A stretch of 64,000 nt of DNA from Mugil cephalus (taxonomy: Eukaryota > Chordata > Actinopteri > Mugiliformes > Mugilidae). The notes below the pieces were generated by a model that saw nothing but the letters and a program-made list of their open reading frames with translations, searched no databases and was not told the origin of the DNA. Location of the stretch: the NCBI RefSeq assembly GCF_022458985.1, contig NC_061786.1:24048974-24112973 (forward strand). The letters run 5' to 3'. The position numbers and the translations under genes are program-made. Positions 1-23,278 of this stretch are shown here, in pieces (positions within the stretch are counted from its first letter, which is position 1; each line of letters begins with the position of its first letter).

Positions 1-1
1 G

Positions 2-2125
2 AAGGACAACAACAACACTGGTGATGAATATGAGGACGAGGAAGCTGGAGGAGACACAGAGGGACAGTCCACAGGGACTCCAGAAGATACAGAGGTGAGT
101 TCATCACATTAGAAACATCTAATGTGAGACACACACCTCTAAACGTCCCTAAATGTCTCTAAATGTCTCTCTCTGGTCCTGGTCCTGGTCCTGTGTGTCT
201 CATTTCTAGATCAATCCTGCGTCTCCTGTGTACCCCCCCGTCCTCAGCACCCCGTCCTTCTCCGTCTCCAGCTCTGTCCTAGAAGCTCAGAGGGACCAGG
301 TCCAGGTGGAGCCTCAGGAACAGGAAGTGAGGACGCCTCACTTTATCCAGCCAGAGACGTGGTCAGAGACTCTGGAGGACTCTGAAGCCAAGGGGGGCGG
401 TGGTCTGGATCCCGTGGTGGCTCCGAGCTCCAAACCCTGGCCCGTCTTCACCATCGCCAGCTCCACCACGGCTCAGACACAGGGACGTCCCCCAGAGACA
501 GACAGGTAGGACGGAGACGCCTCTGTCCTCTAGCTTCCTCCTCTTTTCTAACTCTCTCGTCTCTGATGTGATCAGCTCGTCCCAGACTCAGGGGACCAGT
601 CTTCAGGCTCGGACCGTGGTCCAGCTGTGCACCGAGGCCCGGGTCCAGATCCGAGCGGCCCTGGATGGAGCCGAGGCTCAGTGGGCTCAGGTGGGTCCTT
701 AATTAATGAAGATGATCACGAACTAAAACTAATCTGATGGTAAAAACCAGGACTCTCGAGCCTCACACATTTCTATAAGTTCACACACCACAGCCAATCA
801 GAAAATATCAGACCTGTCAGCGAATCAGAAAGCAGTATTTCTGGTTGGCAGGCGAAATAGCAGCGATGTAATCACGCCTTCCAGAATGCGCCTGAAATGT
901 CGTAAATAAAACTATTTGGTTTTCAAGGAATTTGTCCTTTATCAGATTAATATACTGAAACATTATCTTCAGACACTCTTCACCATCGCTCAGACAAGAA
1001 AGCTAAGACGAAAAACACAAAACTTGAGAGCACTGTAAAACTATGAGATAAGATGATTTGATTAGGGCCGTTAGCCTAGCTAACTATGTGCTAGCTAACT
1101 GTTAGCAGCCCTGTGGCTACAGGAGAGGAGGAAGGAGCTACACAGCCACTAAGCTAATAATGAAGCTAAAGAAGTCTAATGTAAGGACTTTACTAGTTAC
1201 ATGAAGTTATTGACCTCTTACCTTTTACTGACACACATTTAACAGCGGAGAATTGATTAACGTTATTTAACATTATTACACGTTATTAAACTATGTTAAA
1301 CATTATTAAACGTTATTAAACTATGTTAAACATTATTACACGTTATTAAACATCATTACACGTTTTTAAACGTTATTACACATTAAACATTATTACACGT
1401 TATTAAACATCATTACACATTATTAAACATCATTACACGTTATTAAACATTATTACACGTTATTAAACATTTTTACACGTTATTAAACATTATCACACGT
1501 TTTATTAAACGTTATTACACGTTATTAAACATTATTACACATTATTAAACATCATTACACATTATTAAACATCATTACACATTATTACACGTTATTAAAC
1601 GTTATTACACGTTATTGCATGCTACTAGTCTCTCCTCCTTGTCCTCCTCCTCAGATCCAGGAGGGGATGGTGGTGTTTGTGTGTTTCTTCCACGGAGCCT
1701 CGGAGGACGTCACATGTGAGATGGGTGAGTCCTCAGACCGACCGTCCTCCTCCGTCTTTGAACGTTTTAATGGTCTCCCCTTGGTCTCCTCCTCAGCCAG
1801 GACTCTGATGACCACCAAGTTCTTCCGTAGAGACACCGGCCACGCCGTGTCCCTGCTGGAGCTTCCTGGGAGCGTTTTGTTCATCCACCAGGACTCGCTG
1901 CTCGGGGAGCCGCTGGCCCACAGGAGCAGGCGCTACAGGGGCGGCTGTGAACCGTGGTGGGGGGTCCAGCTCTTCTCCAGCCTGGCGTCGGCCTGCAGGG
2001 AGCTCATGTTGGCCTCGGCCAAGTGCAGGAAGGCCGGCGTGAGGGTGGAGCAGGGAGTCTACGGCCGCAAGCAGGAGATGGTCCTGAAGTCCTCAGAGCC
2101 GCTCACCCAGCTGCTGCACTTCTGA
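2..2125 (+). CDS. dtd2: D-aminoacyl-tRNA deacylase 2 (ATD type), 5'-partial, with in-frame upstream exons
   Basis: Exons 2-94, 210-505, 576-690, 1655-1724 and 1797-2125 (TGA). The last three encode the DTD2/ATD fold, a cytosolic enzyme that hydrolyses wrongly charged aminoacyl-tRNA during translation quality control. Matching blocks include TVVQLCTEARVQI, MVVFVCFFHGA, VSLLELPGSVLFI and the C-terminal LTQLLHF, which align by eye with human DTD2 (168 aa) to the last residue. The exon at 576 has no in-frame ATG, so its start must lie upstream. Two exons rich in acidic, Ser, Thr and Pro residues join to it with correct phases (0, then 2). I do not recognise that extension; without splicing it would stop at 508-510, so it could instead be the end of another gene. 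The position of the conserved Gly-Pro near the C terminus reads Glu-Pro here. Sure of DTD2; unsure of the 5' structure. Confidence 0.82.
1255..1618. repeat. AT-rich minisatellite in dtd2 intron
   Basis: Imperfect tandem repeat built from the words ATTATTACAC and GTTATTAAAC, with a period near 10-20 bp, filling the 3' part of the intron before the 1655 exon. It is at the acceptor-side end of the intron, unlike most arrays in this window. Confidence 0.9.
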
Positions 2126-3945
2126 TCCACTGCACACGCTCAGTAGCGTCTCTCCGGCTGGCCCCGCCCACTGCTTCCTGCTCAGAACAACAACTAAAAA
2201 CTGGAAAACTTGTACAGGACAAAATGTTGGTTTTAAAGAAAAGATTGTTTTTATCATGTTCTACGTCTCAGACCAGTTTCTGGACTTGCCCCCCTTCAGG
2301 ATGAGAGTCAGCCGATGGTCTGCTTCAGTTCCTCTTTATTGACTTTTATTCAGGAAAATAAAAACTGATTATTAAAGATCATGTGAACCTGATCTCACAT
2401 AAACCAGACCAGACCAAACCAAACCAAACCAGACCAGACTAGACCAAGGATATGATGGACAGAACCGTTGCAGAAACAGAAACAGAGACAGGAGGAGGAG
2501 AGTAACTCCTGTGTTTTTAGGTCCTTTTTAATTTATATTTGAAGTTATTTTTATATCAGGGCCGGCTCAGAGAAGGCTTCCCTCCAGAGGCTGTTCTGAG
2601 TGCATCTGGACAGACAGAGTACACGTATTAACAAGCAAAAACAAGTAATAATAAGAAAAATTAAAAAATAACTTTAATAAATAAGAAATTCATCACTTGG
2701 CTACTGAATTTCAGCACAATATCAAACTGTGTCAGTGGGTACATAGCTGTTAATACTAGTGATGACTGTGGTAAAATTAGTCTTCAACTCCACCAAACAA
2801 AATGATGACGTGATGAAACTGAAATAAAAACCAAACCAGACCAAACATACAGGCAGAGATGATAACTGTGTAGAAAACGAGTGAAAACTCATCACAAACA
2901 TAAACAGCGCCGATGCTTTTCACATTAAACACAGTTCAGCCAGCAAGCACAAAAATATTCATCTGGTAAATAACAAAACCATCAGCTGTCTGTGACTGAT
3001 CCTCTGATCCTGAGGTTTCACCCGTCATGTGACTCAGCACCACATTTTAGCAACATCGTTGTTTATTTATTAGTTAATATTTCTCATGTTCAAGAGAGAA
3101 CACAAGGAAATAATTTTTATTTTTCTTAATTATTATTTTTTTCCTCCCTCCAGCAGATGGCGCTCTAGGCTACCGCCTACATCGCCTACGCCAAGAGTCG
3201 GCCCTGGATGTCAAAATAGATTCAGTTGAGATGAGAAGTCAAAATAAAATCTGAACTTCCTGTAAAAGCTAAAACGAGTTTTACTTTAATTCAGAAAAGA
3301 ACTGTAACCCTCCATGGACCAGGAACCATATCAGGTTATTAAAAGGAGAGAAGTGGGCTTTCTAACTGTAACGTGGTTCCTGGTTCCTCTCAGTGAGGTT
3401 TAGTGTCATGTGGTTTTCATTGAGCCTATCAGAGAAGATCCAGGAAACATCATCAGGTGTAATCAGGGTCTAATGTGGTCTACAAGGTCCCCCCTCTGAC
3501 CTGGTTTATCAGGAACCATGAAGAAGAACAAGTGTCCTGATGTTTCTAATGTGATGATGTTCTAATGTGAAAAATACATGTTTACATTAGTTTAAGGACC
3601 AGGAACCAGATATGAGACCAGGAACCACGTATGAGACCAGGAACCAGGTATGAGACCAGGGACCAGATATGAGACGTCCATTCGTCTGGATTTATCAGAG
3701 GAACATTAGAAACATTTAAACATTTCAGAAAAGTAAAACAGTCTTTTATGTCCTAAATAAAAACCCTTGGGTTGAACGTATTTCAATGAGCCGAAGGATT
3801 AAAGGCGGGGGTTTGGTTTCTGGTTTTCGCTCAGAGTGAGACCTCATCTCCGGTCCCCTCTGTGTCTCCGTCGGTGAGGAATGTGGCTCCTGAAAGTGGC
3901 TCAGAGTGAGACCTCTTCGTGTTTGTTCCCTCTGTGTCTTGACGT
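2126..3945. other. dtd2 3' UTR and intergenic DNA before sec23a
   Basis: A polyadenylation signal AATAAA at 2357-2362 probably ends dtd2. Beyond it I see no coding exon. The stretch is AT-rich at 2600-3250 and holds a dispersed repeat copy from about 3305. Confidence 0.6.
3305..3580 (+). repeat. Dispersed repeat family A, copy 1
   Basis: Closely similar to 42057-42310 in tecpr2 intron 2, sharing blocks such as AGAAGATCCAGGAAACATC and GTCTAATGTGGTCTACAAGG. The other copy begins directly after a TTAA, which suggests a TTAA-targeting MITE. The 3' end is not clear here; GGACCAGGAACC words follow to about 3670. Confidence 0.7.
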
Positions 3946-3949
3946 GGCT

Positions 3950-4200
3950 CCGCCGCCATATTGTTTTGCTTCGTTGTCACCGGAGCGGCGGGACTCACGG
4001 ATTTACGCTTTACGGTCAGACCCGGACTGATTTGGACCAGAAGAACCCCCGGACTCATCTGCACCAGACGGACCCCCCAGCTCCACCTGGACCAGAGGGA
4101 TCCCGAGATTCACCTGGACCAGAGGGATCCCGACATTCACCTGGACCAGAGGGATCCCCAGCTTCATCTGGACTAGAGGGACCTCATCTGTCAGCCTCAG
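3950..4200 (+). promoter_or_regulatory. sec23a: Probable sec23a promoter and 5' UTR exon
   Basis: A CG-rich segment with a CCGCCATATTG element (YY1-like) at about 3951 leads into a likely non-coding first exon that ends at a good donor (CCTCAG/GTAAAA) at 4200/4201. The coding exon's acceptor is at 4524. Inside the exon, 4085-4180 is a 27-bp tandem repeat (about 3.5 copies of CACCTGGACCAGAGGGATCC) that reads by chance as collagen-like Gly-Pro in one frame. Transcription start not directly visible. Confidence 0.5.
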
Positions 4201-4400
4201 GTAAAACTCTTTCGTTGAGTTTGAGTTGAGCACCAGGTGAGCTGCTGCCTTACCTGTCCACAGGTAGATGAGGTGGAGCTGGAACCAGGACTTGTTTAAT
4301 AAACCTCCCTAATAAATAACCTGTGGAGCTTCATCCTGGGTCAGTCTGGGTCCTGGACCCGGTTCTCCACTCCTGAAGATTCATCGATATCAAGTATTAG

Positions 4401-12796
<8,396 letters not shown>

Positions 12797-14129
12797 CTCC
12801 CCCTGACCCGACTCCACCCGACTGCATCATGTTTGTTTGCATCTGCTGCCTGACATTTGCATTGGTTTCCATGGCAACCCACACAGCCGTGGTGTCGGCC
12901 AATCAGCAACTGGTTTACAGACGGCCACTAGTTAAAGACAAAGCCTCGTGAACAATAAAATAAAAAAACAGTGTTCAAAATAACTCCCTCTGTGATGTAA
13001 TGAAGAGCAGCAACTGTCCTCTACACCTGAAACTGAAAACAGTACCCACAATCCTCTCTGCTCCACCCTGTCATGCTGGGCGTCATTAGAAACTAGAGAA
13101 GCTACACGGCGCTAACCAGCTAGCCTCATGCTAACGGAGAAAACACGCAGACTAACTTTGAATTTTCAGTCATTGTAGAATGTGATGATGTCCAGGAGAA
13201 ATAAAATGTCCAAAGGTTGAATTGTGTGTTCGTTGCCTCCTGTAGTGAATCAGTAGCATTTTAGAGCCAGATTCACTTTAAGAGGTAAAAACCCAACGTG
13301 GAGGAACTTTGGGTTCTTTGGTTTGATCCTAGTGTCCAGATGGAGAGTGGACCTGGTTCTGTTTCACTAGAACCTTTGGAGAACATGTGAGCTCTGTGGT
13401 GTTTCTAGAACGTCTGGGTCCAGGTCTGATCCAGGTCCAGGTGAGTATATCAGACTCTAGTCATGTGACCTCCAGGTGATAAAAACCTAAACTCTCCACT
13501 GGACATTTAGAGGAAACATCTTCTCGTTCAGATGAGTTTGTTTCATCTTTCATTTTTAGTTTTCACGTGTGTGACATCATCCTGCTCAAAACTGACCAAC
13601 CAAGGGGCAGTGCCTTCAGTTACCGTAACAACGGTGCCCATTCATTTTAGGCCCCGCCCCCATAGACCTCCAGCTTCCTGTCATTCTTCCCACATTTCCT
13701 CCAGGAAACAGGAAACACAGCAATCGGAGAGTTTCCATGGTTTGTTCATATGAGTGAGGCTCAGGTTTCAGCGCCTTGCTCAAGGACACTCCAACAACCT
13801 GCTGGACCAAAGTCCGTTCAAAAATCTGCTCATTTAAGAGTCTGCACTCAACACGATTAGTGAAGTCTGGTTCTAGTTTATTGACACAACAGTGAGCCAG
13901 ACATTTTTACATGTCAACAACATTAATTACATATTATTTACATATTAATTTAATTACAACCAGATGGAATCAGAACAATATAAATTTCCAGCTGAGCAGC
14001 GTCTGAATCAGTTTCTGTGTTTCCATCATGTTCATGAGGTCTGAATGCTTCTCTGGAGGAAACCAGCTGACTTATCAAGATGCAACACACTTCCTGTCCA
14101 GGAGGGGGGCGGGGGCCGCGGGGCGGGGG
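12797..14129. other. sec23a 3' UTR and intergenic DNA
   Basis: AATAAA at 12954-12959 is the likely sec23a poly(A) signal. I found no supported exon between it and the clec14a-like promoter. A short segment at 13770-13800 (GCCTTGCTCAAGGACACT) is a motif I associate with common fish interspersed repeats. Confidence 0.55.
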
Positions 14130-14334
14130 GGGGTGTTAATATATGAGCGGTCAGTGTGTCCGTCGGCAAAATTAGTGCAGAGGAGCAACCGAGAGAGAAG
14201 GACGAGAGAGAGACAAAGTTTGAGACACGTCAAAATCTGGAGAAGAAGGAAGACGAGGAAGAAGACGAAGGTATCAGGAGGAAGAGGAGGAGTAGATGAA
14301 GGAGAGACAACAGTTCTGAGGACGATTTAGAAAC
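14130..14334 (+). promoter_or_regulatory. TATA-like promoter and 5' UTR exon of clec14a-like gene
   Basis: A TATA-like TTAATATATGAG at about 14136 is followed 25-35 nt later by a purine-rich leader. A non-coding exon appears to end at a donor (AAACG/GTAAGA) at 14334/14335, with the acceptor CTTGGACAG at 14420 just before the coding exon. Confidence 0.5.
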
Positions 14335-14438
14335 GGTAAGAAATCCATGTCGTCAGAGTTTGGTCTGAACTAAATGTCTCTGTTCGTCAACAATCAAACG
14401 AAGGTTGTCGTCTTGGACAGGGGGCGGAGCTTCAGGGC

Positions 14439-15257
14439 ATGGCGTCCCGGTCCTCCTGGTGGTGGGCGTGTCTCTGCGTCCTCTGGCTGAGAGACGTCTC
14501 CGTGGCGTCTCCACGCTACGTCCTGCAGTCCCCCGCGGGCTCCTTCAGTGACGCCCAGAAGAACTGCTCACCCGGGGTCCTCGCCACCCTCGCCACCCAG
14601 CGGGAGCTCGACCACGTCCTCGCGCTGATCTCGGTCAAAAAGAACTTGACCTTCTGGGTCGGGCTGAAGAAGAACAACACTGAGTGTGTGGTTCCCACGC
14701 TGCCGCTCCGGGGCTTCAGATGGACCGAGACCGGTCTACAGAACTCAGAGGGGATCGAGTGGGCGGAGGAACCGGCTGAGACCTGCACGGAGATCCGGTG
14801 TGCGGCGCTGACATCGCAGTCTGACGGGTCCAGAAGGACCCGGTGGGGTCTGATCTCTGTTACATGTAAGAACCAGTACAGGTACATCTGCAAGCTGGAG
14901 GACGGACAGGATGGACGCTCACCTGAGACCAGTACACCTGAACCAGATCTTCAGAGTCCTGAACCCAGTTCTAGTTCTGGCCCGTGTGCTGAAGGTTTCC
15001 AGAGAGAGGGTTCCTACAGGTGTGTGGACCAGACCACGCCCCCTCCCACGGACGGCTCGCTGGCCGCCATCCTGGTCCCGGCGCTGGCGGCCTTGGCGGC
15101 GCTGGTGGTGCTGGTGGTGCTGGTGCTGGTGACGGTGAAGTGCTGCCTGGTGAGACGGGCGAAGAGACGCGCTGCCAGGAGAGCACAGAAGATGGCGATG
15201 AAGAGCAAACATGAGAAGACTTCCAAAGAAACAGCCAATGAGAAGGAGGCAACATGA
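14439..15257 (+). CDS. clec14a: Short group XIV C-type lectin, CLEC14A-like membrane protein
   Basis: Single coding exon, 272 aa. A signal peptide (residues 1-24, tryptophan and leucine rich) is followed by a C-type lectin-like domain at about 27-150 (FWVGLKKNN, GFRWTE, CTEIRCAAL, YRYICKLE). A Ser/Thr/Pro linker and a short cysteine stretch CAEGFQREGSYRC resembling half an EGF repeat follow. Then come one membrane helix (about 205-230) and a basic cytoplasmic tail. The single-exon design and domain order fit the CD93/thrombomodulin/CLEC14A family of endothelial adhesion receptors, and a place beside sec23a fits CLEC14A as I recall it in human. It is much shorter than human CLEC14A (about 490 aa), missing most of the stalk. 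Could be another group XIV member. Poly(A) signal at 15785-15790. Confidence 0.7.
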   Translation: MASRSSWWWACLCVLWLRDVSVASPRYVLQSPAGSFSDAQKNCSPGVLATLATQRELDHVLALISVKKNLTFWVGLKKNNTECVVPTLPLRGFRWTETGLQNSEGIEWAEEPAETCTEIRCAALTSQSDGSRRTRWGLISVTCKNQYRYICKLEDGQDGRSPETSTPEPDLQSPEPSSSSGPCAEGFQREGSYRCVDQTTPPPTDGSLAAILVPALAALAALVVLVVLVLVTVKCCLVRRAKRRAARRAQKMAMKSKHEKTSKETANEKEAT

Positions 15258-16044
15258 GGGAGCAGAGCTGTGATTGGTCCTTCTCTCTCTCTCTCTCTCC
15301 TCCCACCAACTTCCTCTCCTCTTCTCTCTCCTCTACCACTACTCATGTAGCTCTGTGCTGCTCCTGTATAGCATGTTAGCAGCATGTTAGCAGCATGTTA
15401 GCAGTATGTTAGCAGCATGCTAACCCCCCTCCTCCATCTTCTTCTCCTCCTGTGGAGCTCCATAAACTACATCTGTAGTCCTGGTCTCATCAACCTGCCC
15501 AGTCTCCTTGGCCTCCAGCAGTCCAGGTCCTACATCTGGTCTCTGGACCATCATCAGGTTCTACATCCGGTCTCTGAACCATCATCAGGTTCTACATGGA
15601 CCCTTTAGTCAGATGGATCTTCATCTCTTCTCTGTCTCTACCTGGTCTTAGACAGATGGTCCCTCCATATGAGCTGGTTCTGGTTCTGGTTTCTTCTTGT
15701 TTTTTCTTCATGCTTCTCTGGAGGTTGTGGACCAGGTTTTGTAAAACATCTTGAGACGGTTTGTGTTGTTACTGACGCTGCATGAATAAAATTGAATTGA
15801 ACTGAATTGATCTGAGTGACATCATCACTTCCTGTTTGCATTATGAAGACATGAACGTGACAGGAAGTGAGAAACCTGAGTCACCTGGTTTCTACCTGAG
15901 CTTTGTCTGACAGGTTCATTAACATCAGCTTATTTTAAACCTAAACTGGTCCAGTGTTGATGGTGTTGTTGAGTCCTTGTGTCCAGTGTGTGAGTCTGTG
16001 AGTCCTTCAGACTAAATGTTCCTGTAACAGCTGATCAGGGTCTA

Positions 16045-16520
16045 ATCTGATCAATTAATCAGAACAGAACCAGCTGAGTTGTGAGATGTTGGTGGTTTCC
16101 TCTCATCAGCTGATGCACCAACATTTCTACTGGATGAAGGTCAGGACTTTGACTTGTTCCTAAACATTCATCTGGTTCTTCTGGAGAACCACTGGTGTTC
16201 TTGGGCTCCTTGTCTTCCTCCATGACCCAGTTTCTCTTCACATTCAGCTCATGGACTCATGTCCTGACATTTTCTTTCAGAGTTCACTGGTAGAATTCAC
16301 AGTTCATTGGTCCATCAATGATGAGCAGATGCAGCAGAACAGGCCCAAACCAGGACATTAGCGCCCCCATGTTTCATGGAGGGATGAGGTTCTGATGCTG
16401 GAATGCAGTGTTGGTTCATCTCCAAACATTTAAACCAAACTGTTCTGCTCTGGTCTCATCTGTCCACTAAACACTGTCTCAATAGTCTTCTGTCACCTGA
16501 TTAAACATACAACCAGGTTC
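16045..16520 (-). mobile_element. Tc1-like DNA transposon remnant
   Basis: Read on the minus strand, fragments of Tc1 transposase are visible: NWVMEEDKEPKNTS (compare the family's DNDPKHTS) and SQSPDLHPVEML (compare SQSPDLNPIE), plus HGGANVLVW further upstream. The frame is interrupted by stops, and no terminal inverted repeats were found, so this is a dead internal fragment. Confidence 0.75.
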
Positions 16521-16904
16521 AACTTGTTTTCAAGTTTACTTTACTTTATGATGAAGAATAAACAAATTCACAAGTTTAATTTTACTGTTTCATGGTTTCA
16601 CTTTGTTTATGATAGTTAGTTCTGAGTCATTTCAATCAGAAATGCAGAAAATTCAAAAGGATACTAAAACTTTTCAGCTGCTCTGTAGATTTCTTGTTTT
16701 ATTCATGGTTGAACTGAATTCAGTTAAGATCTCATCTAGACTAATTATTCTTAATTATTCTAATAATTACTGTAACTACATTTAATTTCACTTTTTAAAG
16801 TGTTTGTTTAAATGTGATTCAAATTAAAGTTTGTGTTTAAAGCATTCAGTGCTTTGCTCCTGTTTGACCAGAGGTTTGTGGACAGACAACAGATGTTAGT
16901 GTCT

Positions 16905-17042
16905 GCAGACCGTCCACATACTTTTAGAGCTAGAATATGTGGTTTTCATATTTACTGCCTGAGTTCAGGTGGTTAAAAGTATGTGGACAGATCTGCAGGT
17001 TGATGCCTGTGATTTGCTGTCCACATACTTTTGACCACTTAG
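16905..17042. mobile_element. Small inverted-repeat element (MITE-like)
   Basis: GTCCACATACTTTT at about 16912 and its reverse complement AAAAGTATGTGGAC at about 16976 form an inverted pair. A third copy of the motif lies at 17020-17034. The arrangement looks like one or two overlapping short DNA elements. Family not identified. Confidence 0.5.
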
Positions 17043-18113
17043 GGACAGGAAACAGTCTGTGTTGACAAACTCTTTCCTGTTTCCTGTAAGCGCCCTCCAC
17101 CCCGTCCAGCTCATGGTCACCATGAGTCTGTTGTGTCTAAATCTGTTTTGAAGCTTTATCCATCTCTAATCATCTTCGATAAGGACCGGGGGCAAAGCCC
17201 GAGTCACAGTGACTGCACTATCATCATACTGTGTGTTTCTTCTTATTTTTCATCCCTTAACTCGTCCTACAGTAGGAACCTAGAAAGACAAAAAAATTAT
17301 CAAATTCTTCAGGAAGGTCTTATGACGCCCACGGTCTGCATGTTTTCCTGATAGGAGCTAACCCCTGAGACCAGCTCATTAGTCAGGGACGTCTCTGATG
17401 TCTCTGCTGTTAATACAGCTGATACAACAACACACACCAACACACACACACCCCTTTAAAATTATTCTGTCTTCTTCCTCATCATCCTCCGTCATCATGT
17501 GATCAAGTTTCAGCCAATCAGGAACCAGTTGGTTAAAGAACAGACTGACATCTCTGGTGGAGACGAACAGCTGACTGACACCAACCAATCAGCTGATTGA
17601 TCAACTGATTCTAGTTCTGTAACTGTCAGTCAGGCACAACACGTCTCATTAAAGTTTTCATCATTCTTATTCTTATTCTTAGAACTATCTTTGAACAAAC
17701 TGAACTCAACAACACAAACCTTCATTCATCTTGTTTCTGTCTCTCAGCCACACAGGATCAGGTCAAAGGTCACAATTTGAGAATGTGTCCATAAAATATT
17801 ATTTTAAATTAATTATTGATATTATATTAATAATGAATACGTAACAGTATATTGTATTGCTAATTGATAACACAATATATGGGTAAGTATTAATATATTA
17901 TATTGTCAATTATTTTTCTTTATAAATAATTAATAATATATTAATACTACCGGATCAATAAACTGGTGGTGGTGTAGTACCCACCCTGTCCTGTGGGAGC
18001 GCAGCCAGAGAGGATCCTACTGGCAACGTGGGAAGAAGAAGAAGTAGAAGAAGAAGGGGGAGGAGCCGGAAGTAGAAGAAAAAGAAGCGGCTCGTGTTCT
18101 GTCTCAGTTCAAG

Positions 18114-22772
<4,659 letters not shown>

Positions 22773-23278
22773 CGACACTCGCACCAGTTTGTTTTTTATG
22801 TAAATCTTTATTTTTATTTTCATCTGTAAATAAGTGAACAGGAAGTCTGAACTTTGAGAATAAAAGTGTTTTCTTTATTTGTCACGTTGGAGTTTGTCTC
22901 AAGGGTCAAAGGTCACAGCTGTGATGAAGCTGGTTGGTTTTAAATGTGAAATATTCAGTCTGGATTAACTGAGCTGATGGGTCAGAGCCTCCTTCATGGC
23001 TGATTATCTTTCTGCTGCTATCGAGTTATTTTAAGTGTGTAAAGAAATAAGAAGAGAAACTTTCATTGAGAATTTGGATCAGTTTTATTGGTTCAGACAC
23101 CAGAACTAACCCGACTCAAACATTCAGATTCATTATTAATGTGAACCCCCAACAGATTTATCTTTTTAAAGTGATTGTTCCCCTTAAAATATTCAAACGT
23201 CATAAATTAAAATAAAAAAATCAATTAAATCAAGTTATTGATCGATTCTCCAGTCGGTCGGCGCCGCTCTGTGATTGG
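22773..23278. other. Convergent 3' UTRs of dkc1 and the F-box gene
   Basis: dkc1 (AATAAA near 22859) and the minus-strand F-box gene (AATAAA complement at 23084-23089) end about 230 bp apart, tail to tail. Nothing else seen. Confidence 0.7.

Larger units (their letters stand above)
15258..18100. other. 3' UTR and gene-free interval before dkc1
   Basis: Contains the clec14a-like 3' UTR (AATAAA 15785-15790), a Tc1 fossil at about 16045-16520, an inverted-repeat element at 16905-17042, a CA-rich run near 17430, and an AT-rich stretch at 17790-17950. No supported gene. Confidence 0.6.

Noticed and set aside
1655-2125. DTD1 rather than DTD2
   Set aside because: The DTD1 hallmark SQFTL and the cis Gly-Pro-Val-Thr end are absent; block order and C terminus fit DTD2/ATD.
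4003-4233. Collagen-like Gly-Pro-Glu-Gly repeat peptide
   Set aside because: Falls in the probable sec23a 5' UTR exon; generated by a 27-bp tandem repeat and open on both strands.
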